Assembly (NCBI GenBank): GCA_012961745.1 | Contig: DTYT01000065.1 | Span: forward strand, 1 to 5,460 | DNA from: Kiritimatiellia bacterium | GTDB lineage: Bacteria; Verrucomicrobiota; Kiritimatiellia; B70-G9 | Direction: 5' to 3' | Length of the DNA stretch: 5,460 nt | Part shown: positions 1-5,095 of the stretch, piece by piece | Layout of the letters: each line of letters starts with the position of its first letter | How positions within the stretch are numbered: the stretch's first letter is position 1 | Made by a program: the position numbers and the translations under genes | Notes under the pieces: generated by a model | The model's database searches: none | What the model was told of the DNA's origin: nothing | The model's input: only the letters and a program-made list of their open reading frames with translations

Positions 1-511
1 AGGGCCTTAAAGCCTCCGCCGCCATGGCCGGTCCCAGGTCAGACCCGCCGATTCCGATGTTGATTACACTCCGGATCCGTTCTCCCGAATACCCTTTCCA
101 CCCTCCGCTCCAGACCCTCCGGACGAAATCCTCCATCCGATCCAGCACCCGGTGCACTTCCGGAACTACGTCCCGGCCGTCCACCACCAAATTCGCATCC
201 CGGGGAAGACGAAGCGCAACATGCAATACTGCCCGGTCCTCAGTCTCGTTGATATGACCGCCGCGGAACATCTCTTCGCGCGCGGCAGCCACCCCGCAAT
301 CGTCCGCCAGGCGGAAAAGTGCTTCCAGGGCCCGATCGTCAATCAGATTGCAGGAATAGTCTACGAACAAATCCCCCGCGGATACCAGGTATCTCTCGGA
401 ACGGTGCGGATCTGCATGGAACATCTCACGGAGGGTGCACCGCCTCAAACGTTCGGCTTCTTCCTCCAGTTGTCTCCACGCGGGCTGTGACGTCGGATCC
501 TCTTTCTTCAT
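1..511 (-). CDS. pgi: Glucose-6-phosphate isomerase, N-terminal 170 codons (runs off the left edge)
   Basis: Cytoplasmic enzyme interconverting glucose-6-phosphate and fructose-6-phosphate in glycolysis and gluconeogenesis. Reading the minus strand from the ATG at 511-509 gives an uninterrupted frame to the window edge, so the gene is cut by the window, not broken. The translation lines up with E. coli Pgi from its first residues: PAWRQL (10-15), FVDYSCN (49-55), INETEDRAVLHVALR (87-101), VDGRDVVPEV (110-119), GGWKGYSGE (136-144), and the diagnostic VINIGIGGSDLGP (149-161) followed by EALRP (166-170). That glycine-rich stretch is in the sugar-phosphate-binding SIS domain. About 170 of the roughly 550 residues usual for the family are present. 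The start overlaps the stop of the SAM hydrolase by ATGA, with a GGGGG run 6 nt upstream, so it is probably the second gene of that transcript and translationally coupled. The family assignment is very secure. Confidence 0.97.
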   Translation of the reverse strand, partial: MKKEDPTSQPAWRQLEEEAERLRRCTLREMFHADPHRSERYLVSAGDLFVDYSCNLIDDRALEALFRLADDCGVAAAREEMFRGGHINETEDRAVLHVALRLPRDANLVVDGRDVVPEVHRVLDRMEDFVRRVWSGGWKGYSGERIRSVINIGIGGSDLGPAMAAEALRP

Positions 512-1341
512 CCACAACCCCCGGGGTCCTTCTCCCCGCCCGCCAGCTGCACAATTACTTCCTCACCACAGCCAGCGTCAAGCTCCGCCGCTGCACTGCC
601 TTCTCTTACCGCAATTTCCAGCATGCCACTCGAACCTGGCAGAGCCAACAGCGCCCCCCGCGCGGCATCTGCATACGTCCGGCACACTCGTTCCACCGCA
701 GTCGCCCGGCACAGGATGCGCACGCTGGGCGCGTGTTCCCGGATCCAAGAACCGGGGATGTTCGTAATCAAGTTCCCGAAGCGATCCACATGAACCACTT
801 TTCCATGAATCCGATCCCCCTGCCGGCTCGGCTCCATATCCGATAGCCGCTGGATGCTCTGCGTCTCCTCGGCTACATCGTCCACTCCGACGCGGCCGGA
901 CGCAAAACGACCTGCGACCACCGCGAAAACATCCCGCCCGTGAAAGGTCGGCGAAACATCCGAGACAACATCCCGCCGCAGGATTAGAGTCCGCACATGG
1001 ACAGCATTCCTCAGAACCCAGCTGAGCACGCCGTTGTCCGGGGCTAGCAGGATCCTTCCATCCGCCACGCAAACCACTATGTCCCGGCTGCTCCCCACAC
1101 CGGGATCCACCACCGCCACATGAATCGTGCCCGTCGGGAACCAGTTCCAGTACTGGCCCAGCACCCAGGCCCCCTGATGGATATTGTGCGGCGGCACCTC
1201 ATGGACCGCATCAATGATTATGGCATCCGGGCATTCCGTCAGTATGCGTCCCTTCATTGCCGCCACGTAACCATCCCGCATACCGAAATCGGACAGCAGC
1301 ACGATCAATTTGCCCGCTGTGATATCCACCGTCACCGACAT
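508..1341 (-). CDS. S-adenosylmethionine hydrolase (adenosine-forming), DUF62 / SAM hydroxide adenosyltransferase family
   Basis: Predicted to split S-adenosyl-L-methionine with water into adenosine and L-methionine in the cytoplasm. With the ATG at 1341 the protein has 277 residues, normal for the family. N-terminal domain motifs are LLSDFGMRDGYVAAMKG (15-31), VHEVPPHNI (46-54), GTIHVAVVDPGVGSSRD (71-87), APDNGVLS (100-107) and TFHGRDVF (132-139). The C-terminal domain starts near HVDRFGNLITNI (184-195). The Asp-Arg-His triad that marks hydrolases rather than fluorinases or chlorinases is present as D79, R86 and H134; the Asp-to-Arg spacing of 7 matches characterised archaeal members. A GTG at 1380 in the same frame would add 13 Gly-rich residues. 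I prefer the ATG because family members start shortly before the LLSDFG strand and GGAAGGGGG lies upstream, though at about 13 nt. The stop overlaps the pgi start (ATGA). The physiological role of this family in ordinary bacteria is poorly settled. Confidence 0.93.
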   Translation of the reverse strand: MSVTVDITAGKLIVLLSDFGMRDGYVAAMKGRILTECPDAIIIDAVHEVPPHNIHQGAWVLGQYWNWFPTGTIHVAVVDPGVGSSRDIVVCVADGRILLAPDNGVLSWVLRNAVHVRTLILRRDVVSDVSPTFHGRDVFAVVAGRFASGRVGVDDVAEETQSIQRLSDMEPSRQGDRIHGKVVHVDRFGNLITNIPGSWIREHAPSVRILCRATAVERVCRTYADAARGALLALPGSSGMLEIAVREGSAAAELDAGCGEEVIVQLAGGEKDPGGCG

Positions 1342-1381
1342 GGATGCCCCACTACCCCCTTCCAGCCCGAGACCGGGCACG

Positions 1382-1417
1382 CTACTATTGCAATATGATC
1401 AGCCTTCCGGATAGTAG
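1382..1417. promoter_or_regulatory. Divergent promoter region with inverted TACTAT boxes between the SAM hydrolase and GDPD genes
   Basis: A 7-bp perfect inverted repeat, CTACTAT at 1382-1388 and ATAGTAG at 1411-1417, sits across the divergent starts. Each arm carries TACTAT, a 4/6 match to a bacterial -10 box. The plus-strand copy (1383-1388) ends 6 nt before the GDPD ATG at 1395, so transcription would begin at or next to that codon. The minus-strand copy (1416-1411) would start transcripts near 1404, leaving a leader of about 60 nt to the hydrolase ATG. No good -35 box is visible for either, so the dyad could equally be an operator or chance. Confidence 0.35.
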
Positions 1418-2180
1418 ATCGTCACGGAGTTTATCCCAGCCGCCCCGCACATGGCACCCCAAAATTTTCGCTCACCGGGGCGCCAGTGGCTACCTTCCGG
1501 AGAACACGGTCGCGGCAGTTTCCCTGGCGCTGGAAATGCAAGCCGATGGGATCGAGATCGATGTCCACAGGGTCGAAGACCGCATCCTGGTGCTCCACGA
1601 TTCCCCGCAGAAACTAGTATCGCGTTGGGCGCCGGCGCGCGGTCCCTCACTGCTTGCTGCATTGCGGTCTATGGATGTCGGGAATGGTCACCACATACCT
1701 TTTCTGGAGGAAGTACTGGAGCTGCTCGCTGATGCATCCGCCGCTCAACTCAACATAGAGGTGAAGGATCCTCCTCTCTTCCGTGATCTGGGGTGCATCC
1801 TCAACGACCGCTGTCCGGGTCTGATACGCAAACGACGAGTGCTAGTATCTTCCTTTTACCTGCGGGCTCTGGCGGCGTTCCACCAGGCGAATCCCGACAT
1901 CCCTGCGGGCTGTCTCACCGCAAAAAGACCGCTCAGGTCCATTCATCTGGCACGATCTATGCACGCCAGCTCTCTCCACCTGCCGCTGGATCTCTGCTCC
2001 CCCCAGCTGGTGGCCGAGGCGCACCAAGCCGGAATTCAAGTACTGGTCTTTACCGTGAATACTGCGCGAGAAGTAGCTTCCGCGGCGGCCAGTCGTGTGG
2101 ACGGGCTCTTCACCGATTACCCCGACTATGTCCGCAGGCTTTGCCAGCGCTCGGCTCTCCGTCGGGGCGATCCCCCATGA
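1395..2180 (+). CDS. Glycerophosphodiester phosphodiesterase (GDPD family)
   Basis: Expected to hydrolyse glycerophosphodiesters, the deacylation products of phospholipids, to sn-glycerol-3-phosphate and an alcohol. The 261-residue protein is one TIM-barrel GDPD domain with no signal peptide or membrane segment, so it is probably cytoplasmic. Visible motifs are AHRGASGYLPENT (26-38; catalytic H27 and R28), DGIEIDV (51-57; metal ligands E54 and D56), LVLHDS (65-70; catalytic H68), IPFLEEVLELL (101-111), NIEVKD (120-125; E122, K124), VFTVN (218-222) and GLFTDYPD (237-244). The usual LxRTTNG element after the second His is not recognisable; SPQKLVSRW stands there, so substrate range may differ. 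The ATG at 1395 is chosen because HRG then lies at a normal distance from the N-terminus. An in-frame ATG at 1344 would add 17 unconvincing residues. No Shine-Dalgarno precedes 1395. The gene converges on the adenosyltransferase gene with 7 bp between stops and no visible terminator. Confidence 0.92.
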   Translation: MISLPDSRSSRSLSQPPRTWHPKIFAHRGASGYLPENTVAAVSLALEMQADGIEIDVHRVEDRILVLHDSPQKLVSRWAPARGPSLLAALRSMDVGNGHHIPFLEEVLELLADASAAQLNIEVKDPPLFRDLGCILNDRCPGLIRKRRVLVSSFYLRALAAFHQANPDIPAGCLTAKRPLRSIHLARSMHASSLHLPLDLCSPQLVAEAHQAGIQVLVFTVNTAREVASAAASRVDGLFTDYPDYVRRLCQRSALRRGDPP

Positions 2181-2187
2181 GAATGAC

Positions 2188-2703
2188 TCAGCTCGCCTGC
2201 AGCTCCGCACGCCGCGCCAGCAGCCACAGGTAGTCCGATAGCCGGTTGGTCAATTTGAGTACCACATCGGGATCTACTTCCCCTTGACGCTTTAGACTTA
2301 CCATCCGCCGCTCGCAGCGCCTGGCAACCACCCGGGCGTGATCCAGGTAGGTTGAACTCATGTTATTCCCGGGCAACACCGGCCGCGGCTCAAGATGCAG
2401 TTCCCCTTCCAGTCGCCGACACCTGCGGGTCAGCTCCTCCAGAAAAGAAGAAATCGCCGCGCTGTCTGCATCTTCCCCGGCCGCCGCCATACACAGCCAG
2501 TGGGCGCACGTCAGTAACCAGTCTTGAATCTCGCGGATTTCTGCCCGCATATCCCAATGGGGCTCATACAGGTAGACGAGGCCTAGACTGGACACTAGCT
2601 CATCCACCTGCCCCAGAGCCTCGATCAGCAGGTCATCCTTGAAGTACTCCCTGCCCCCAAACCGCGTCTTGCCGCTATCCCCTTCCCCGGTAGCCACTCT
2701 CAT
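2188..2703 (-). CDS. PduO-type ATP:cob(I)alamin adenosyltransferase, divergent
   Basis: Predicted to transfer the 5'-deoxyadenosyl group of ATP to cob(I)alamin, giving adenosylcobalamin (PduO/MMAB family, normally a trimer of four-helix bundles, cytoplasmic). The 171-residue protein has the N-terminal ATP-phosphate loop as GEGDSGKTRFGG (6-17), GQVDELVSSLGL (31-42), the C-terminal ATP/corrinoid signature DHARVVARRCERR (121-133) and TNRLSDYLWLLAR (152-164). By alignment from memory to Lactobacillus reuteri PduO, the ATP-site salt bridge D35-R128 corresponds to D34-R124, and R132 to R128. Two departures are visible: the usual F-[I/V]-L-P-G-G reads P-V-L-P-G-N (108-113), losing the conserved Phe and one Gly, and the LHxAR His-pattern reads YLDHAR. 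Length is at the short end. The start is fixed by a good GAGGT box. The gene stands alone, with no B12 biosynthesis or B12-dependent enzyme gene in the window. A corrinoid-binding relative with altered activity is possible. Confidence 0.9.
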   Translation of the reverse strand: MRVATGEGDSGKTRFGGREYFKDDLLIEALGQVDELVSSLGLVYLYEPHWDMRAEIREIQDWLLTCAHWLCMAAAGEDADSAAISSFLEELTRRCRRLEGELHLEPRPVLPGNNMSSTYLDHARVVARRCERRMVSLKRQGEVDPDVVLKLTNRLSDYLWLLARRAELQAS

Positions 2704-2710
2704 TTTCCCG

Positions 2711-2715
2711 ACCTC
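2711..2715 (-). promoter_or_regulatory. Ribosome binding site of the adenosyltransferase gene
   Basis: On the minus strand GAGGT lies 7 nt before the ATG at 2703-2701. It decides this start and shows that the organism does use Shine-Dalgarno initiation, unlike the two plus-strand genes on either side, which have none. Confidence 0.75.
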
Positions 2716-2825
2716 ATGTGTCTATCCCCCCATAAGGCCCGCCTAATTTGTCACAATTGCACAAGAAATCAAGCTCGGAATCACACTCATCCTCCCGTGA
2801 GCGGGCCCCACACCCCCTTCCCGCC

Positions 2826-2853
2826 TTGTTATCCTTCAAGCTTGGGGTATGCT
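2826..2853 (+). promoter_or_regulatory. Predicted promoter of the inositol-monophosphatase-family gene
   Basis: TTGTTA at 2826-2831 (4/6 to TTGACA) and TATGCT at 2848-2853 are separated by 16 bp. The -10-like box ends 9 nt before the ATG at 2863, so transcription would start within a few bases of the start codon and the mRNA would be leaderless or nearly so. The absence of a Shine-Dalgarno before 2863 agrees. The rest of the 2704-2862 divergent spacer shows only the adenosyltransferase ribosome binding site and, on the minus strand, a weak TTGTGA -35-like hexamer with no convincing -10. Confidence 0.45.
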
Positions 2854-2862
2854 TTCGATCCC

Positions 2863-3678
2863 ATGAAAGCGTCTCTTCCAGATGAGGCCGCTCTGAGGGA
2901 TCTACTGGACTGCGCCTGCTCGGCAGCACGGGCAGCCGGCCTGCATGCCCGGTCAGAAGCCCATCGCAGACACGCCATCCTGGAGGAGTACGCACACGAC
3001 GTCAAACTCCTGCTGGACAGGGAAAGCCAGCATCAGGCCGAAGAGGTTATCCGGGCCAGATTCCCGGATCATGTCGTTCTCGGAGAAGAAACGGCACATC
3101 AGGCTTGCGAATCCGGCGACAGCCCGACATGGATTATCGATCCTATCGACGGTACACTCAACTTCCTGCACGGCTTGCCACTATGGTGCAGCTCGGTGGC
3201 GGTGGCGATCGGCGATGTGGTCGTCGCCGGGGCCGTGTACGTAGCTCCCCTTGAGGAGCTCTACGCTGCTCACATCCGCGGCCCCGCAACCCTGAATGGC
3301 TCGCCGATTCACCCGTCAGCGACTGACTCGCTGGACCGAGCACTGGTACTGACCGGCCTATCGAAACATGTGGACCGGAGCAATGATCGTCCATTTGCGC
3401 TGCTGGCGTCTCTGGCTTTGAACACGCGAAAAGTCAGAATAATGGGCGCGGCGGCCCTCGATATCTGCCATGTCGCCCGCGGATTAGCAGACGCCTATGT
3501 CGAATCCAGCATCTACCTCTGGGATGTCGCCGCTGCTGGGCTGATCGCCCGGAGGGCCGGTGGGAAGACTACAATCCTGCACCAGTACGACCGCTGGCGC
3601 TGCTTCTACATCTGCACGAACCCCCACATACACGATGAGCTTCTTTCACTGATCCGCCCCCACGCCGGGTTCACTTGA
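2863..3678 (+). CDS. Inositol monophosphatase family phosphatase (SuhB/IMPase-like)
   Basis: Mg2+-dependent sugar or inositol phosphatase, 271 residues, the normal family length, with no signal peptide. The fold signature is complete. DVKLLLD (46-52) stands for the usual DLVTxxD; VLGEE (72-76) gives metal ligand E75; WIIDPIDGTLNF (90-101) holds metal ligands D93 and D96 with G97 and T98; LWDVAAAGLIARRAGG (219-234) supplies D221; and CTNPHIHDELL (251-261) matches the family C-terminus. Substrate cannot be decided: inositol-1-phosphate, histidinol-phosphate, 3'-phosphoadenosine phosphate and fructose-1,6-bisphosphate phosphatases share these motifs. The ATG at 2863 is preferred over an in-frame ATG at 2716, because the extra 49 residues are low-complexity, family-unlike and would overlap the ribosome binding site of the divergent gene. 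No Shine-Dalgarno precedes it and a promoter-like pair ends 9 nt upstream, suggesting leaderless translation. It stands as a single gene before the tRNA. Confidence 0.93.
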   Translation: MKASLPDEAALRDLLDCACSAARAAGLHARSEAHRRHAILEEYAHDVKLLLDRESQHQAEEVIRARFPDHVVLGEETAHQACESGDSPTWIIDPIDGTLNFLHGLPLWCSSVAVAIGDVVVAGAVYVAPLEELYAAHIRGPATLNGSPIHPSATDSLDRALVLTGLSKHVDRSNDRPFALLASLALNTRKVRIMGAAALDICHVARGLADAYVESSIYLWDVAAAGLIARRAGGKTTILHQYDRWRCFYICTNPHIHDELLSLIRPHAGFT

Positions 3679-3716
3679 GCACCTCCCCCCAGCAGAGGAC
3701 CGTGAAGTGGCCGATC

Positions 3717-3744
3717 TTGACTTAGATAGATTGCCGAATAACCT
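3717..3744 (+). promoter_or_regulatory. Predicted promoter of tRNA-Arg and probably the downstream gene
   Basis: TTGACT at 3717-3722 (5/6 to consensus) and TAACCT at 3739-3744 (weaker, 3/6) are 16 bp apart and would start transcription near 3751, about 15 nt before the mature tRNA. Nothing else is recognised in the 3679-3765 spacer; there is no clear terminator after the phosphatase gene. Confidence 0.5.
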
Positions 3745-3765
3745 TTCACCAGGACGCAGTTCCGT

Positions 3766-3842
3766 GTACCCGTAGCTCAATCGGACAGAGCATCTGACTA
3801 CGGATCAGAAGGTTGCAGGTTCGAGTCCTGCCGGGTACGCCA
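3766..3842 (+). tRNA. tRNA-Arg (anticodon ACG)
   Basis: A complete 77-nt cloverleaf. The acceptor stem GTACCCG (3766-3772) pairs with CGGGTAC (3832-3838), followed by discriminator G3839 and an encoded CCA (3840-3842). The D stem is GCTC/GAGC. The anticodon stem TCTGA/TCAGA carries the loop CTACGGA with anticodon ACG, read as ICG after deamination and serving CGU/CGC/CGA. The T arm is GCAGG-TTCGAGT-CCTGC. No intron or mismatch is seen. The next gene starts 22 bp downstream, so the tRNA may be cut from a shared tRNA-mRNA transcript. Confidence 0.97.
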
Positions 3843-3853
3843 TAACCGTTTCG

Positions 3854-3858
3854 GGAGG
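3854..3858 (+). promoter_or_regulatory. Ribosome binding site of the exported repeat-protein gene
   Basis: GGAGG lies 6 nt before the ATG at 3865, within the 22-nt gap after the tRNA. It is a near-perfect Shine-Dalgarno, fixes the start, and supports translation from a message whose 5' end could be made by tRNA 3' processing. Confidence 0.85.
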
Positions 3859-3864
3859 AAAGAA

Positions 3865-5034
3865 ATGCGATATCTGGTGGGTCTCTTGGTGCTCCCATTG
3901 TTCCCGTTTCTGGTGCAGTTGCCCAATGCCGGTGCCGCACTTGACCCGTCGCTGCAACGCGAGACCGATGCCGCTATCAGGCGGGCCGTCAAATGGCTGA
4001 TTTCCCGGCAGTCGCCCGCCGGCTACTGGTCAAATCCCGATTATCCCGCCCTGACGGCTCTGCCCCTGTGGGCCATTATCCGCAGCGGACTGCCGGCTGA
4101 GCGCACGGTCGCTGCCGCGGTGGACTACATTCGGAGTTGCGCACGTCCGGATGGCGGTATCTACCGGAAACCGAGACAGAAGAGGCGGGGCGGCGGTCTG
4201 AAGAACTATAACACCGCACTGTGTATGATCGCATTGTTCGAGTCGGGCCAGAAGGACGTCCTTCCACTGGTTCTCAAGGCCCGCCGTTTCCTCTCCCGGT
4301 CGCAACACCTCGACGACGACATTTACTATGGAGGGATGGGATATGACGCCCGTACGGATCGCGCCTATGCCGACCTTTCGAATTCCTATATCGCGTACGA
4401 GGCGATGCGTCTGACCGAATCCGCAGAGGATATGCGCCGGGGGGGACCGCGTGCCACTCTGAATTGGGAGGCAGCGCGCCGCTTCCTGGCCCGCGTCCAA
4501 AATCTTCCCGAGTTTAATGATCTACCCTGGGCCGGGGGATCCCACGAGGAACTCGGCGGCTTTGTCTATCGCCCCGACAAGAGCCAGGCCGGCGTCTATG
4601 CGGACACCAACGGAGTGATCCGTTTCCGAACTTATGGCTCCATGACTTATGCCGGACTCCTCAGCCTGATCTACGCCGAGGTGGACCGCAATGACCCGAG
4701 GGTAAGGTCGGCCTTCGACTGGGCCCGTCGTCACTGGACGCTCGACGAAAATCCCGGCATGGGCGCCGATGGGCTGTTCTACTTCTACAACGTCCTGGCG
4801 AAGTGTCTCGCAGTACTAGGGCGCAGCTCGATACCACTTCAAGACGGCACTTCCATCGACTGGCGTACGGAACTTGCGCGACGCCTGGTGTCCCTCCAAA
4901 AGATCGAGGCCGACGGCGGACTGGGCTACTGGGTCAATGAAAAATCGGGACGGTGGTGGGAATCGGATCCGGTCCTCGTGACGGCCTACTCGCTTCTGGC
5001 ACTCGAAATGGCCTCGGGGACACCTGCAAGGTAG
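3865..5034 (+). CDS. Exported prenyltransferase/squalene-cyclase-repeat (alpha/alpha toroid) protein of unknown function
   Basis: A 389-residue protein opening with a signal peptide: MR, a hydrophobic core (about residues 3-19), then NAGAALDPS with a plausible cleavage after residue 24 or so. Export across the inner membrane is inferred. The mature part is built of about six helical repeats resembling squalene/hopene cyclase and prenyltransferase beta units: AVKWLISRQSPAGYW (41-55) with PALTALPLWA (61-70), VDYIRSCARPDGGIY (86-100) with NTALCMIALFESG (116-128), RFLSRSQHLDDDIYYGGMGY (141-160), RFLARVQNL (206-214) with YGSMTYAGLLSLIYAEV (257-273), FDWARRHWTLDENPGMG (284-300) with GLFYFYNVLAKCLAVLG (303-319), and LVSLQKIEADGGLGYW (341-356) with DPVLVTAYSLLALEMA (368-383). 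There is no DxDDTA cyclase motif (LDDDIYY at 149-155 is not it) and no clear prenyltransferase Zn-ligand set, so neither reaction is claimed. Similar stand-alone exported proteins are known to me from several phyla without an assigned function. It lies between a tRNA and the tmRNA. Confidence 0.88.
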   Translation: MRYLVGLLVLPLFPFLVQLPNAGAALDPSLQRETDAAIRRAVKWLISRQSPAGYWSNPDYPALTALPLWAIIRSGLPAERTVAAAVDYIRSCARPDGGIYRKPRQKRRGGGLKNYNTALCMIALFESGQKDVLPLVLKARRFLSRSQHLDDDIYYGGMGYDARTDRAYADLSNSYIAYEAMRLTESAEDMRRGGPRATLNWEAARRFLARVQNLPEFNDLPWAGGSHEELGGFVYRPDKSQAGVYADTNGVIRFRTYGSMTYAGLLSLIYAEVDRNDPRVRSAFDWARRHWTLDENPGMGADGLFYFYNVLAKCLAVLGRSSIPLQDGTSIDWRTELARRLVSLQKIEADGGLGYWVNEKSGRWWESDPVLVTAYSLLALEMASGTPAR

Positions 5035-5047
5035 CCCGGCGACGGGC
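5034..5047 (+). terminator. Weak hairpin at the stop codon of the repeat-protein gene
   Basis: GCCCG (5034-5038), a GCGA tetraloop of GNRA type, and CGGGC (5043-5047) form a 5-bp GC-only stem beginning at the last base of the TAG stop. Only a short TTT at 5054-5056 follows at some distance, so intrinsic termination would be poor. It may be an mRNA 3'-end stabiliser or chance. Confidence 0.22.
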
Positions 5048-5053
5048 CGCGGC

Positions 5054-5082
5054 TTTACTTCCCCATCAATCTGGGCTAACGT
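5054..5082 (+). promoter_or_regulatory. Possible promoter of the tmRNA gene
   Basis: TTTACT (5054-5059) and TAACGT (5077-5082) are 17 bp apart and would start transcription near 5089, leaving a short leader before the mature 5' end at 5096. The -10 box resembles the TAACCT proposed for the tRNA. The hexamers are weak; read-through from the upstream gene is the alternative. Confidence 0.35.
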
Positions 5083-5095
5083 GTGGTGGTCAGAA

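Noticed and set aside
24..846. Several plus-strand open frames over the left 850 bases
   Set aside because: They are antisense to pgi and the SAM hydrolase, are rich in Pro, Arg and Ser, and match no family I recognise, while the minus strand carries two well-marked genes.
578..1072. Minus-strand 164-codon open frame within the SAM hydrolase
   Set aside because: It is a shifted frame of the hydrolase gene, Gly/Arg/Cys-rich and without motifs.
2700..2717. Minus-strand five-codon frame MRSGK ending in an ATGA overlap with the adenosyltransferase start
   Set aside because: It contains the Shine-Dalgarno itself and has none of its own. It is most likely a chance product of the short spacing.
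2743..2764. TTGTCACAATTGCACAA as a regulator operator in the divergent spacer
   Set aside because: Only the outer TTGT/ACAA bases are symmetric, so the dyad is too weak to call.
2716..2862. N-terminal extension of the inositol-monophosphatase-family gene from ATG 2716
   Set aside because: The 49 extra residues are unlike the family and would cross the divergent gene's ribosome binding site. Promoter-like boxes lie inside the segment.
3746..3992. Minus-strand small open frames encoding RTRTCNLLIRSQM-like or DSNLQPSDP-like peptides
   Set aside because: They are translations of the antisense of tRNA-Arg, a familiar false protein in automatic annotations.
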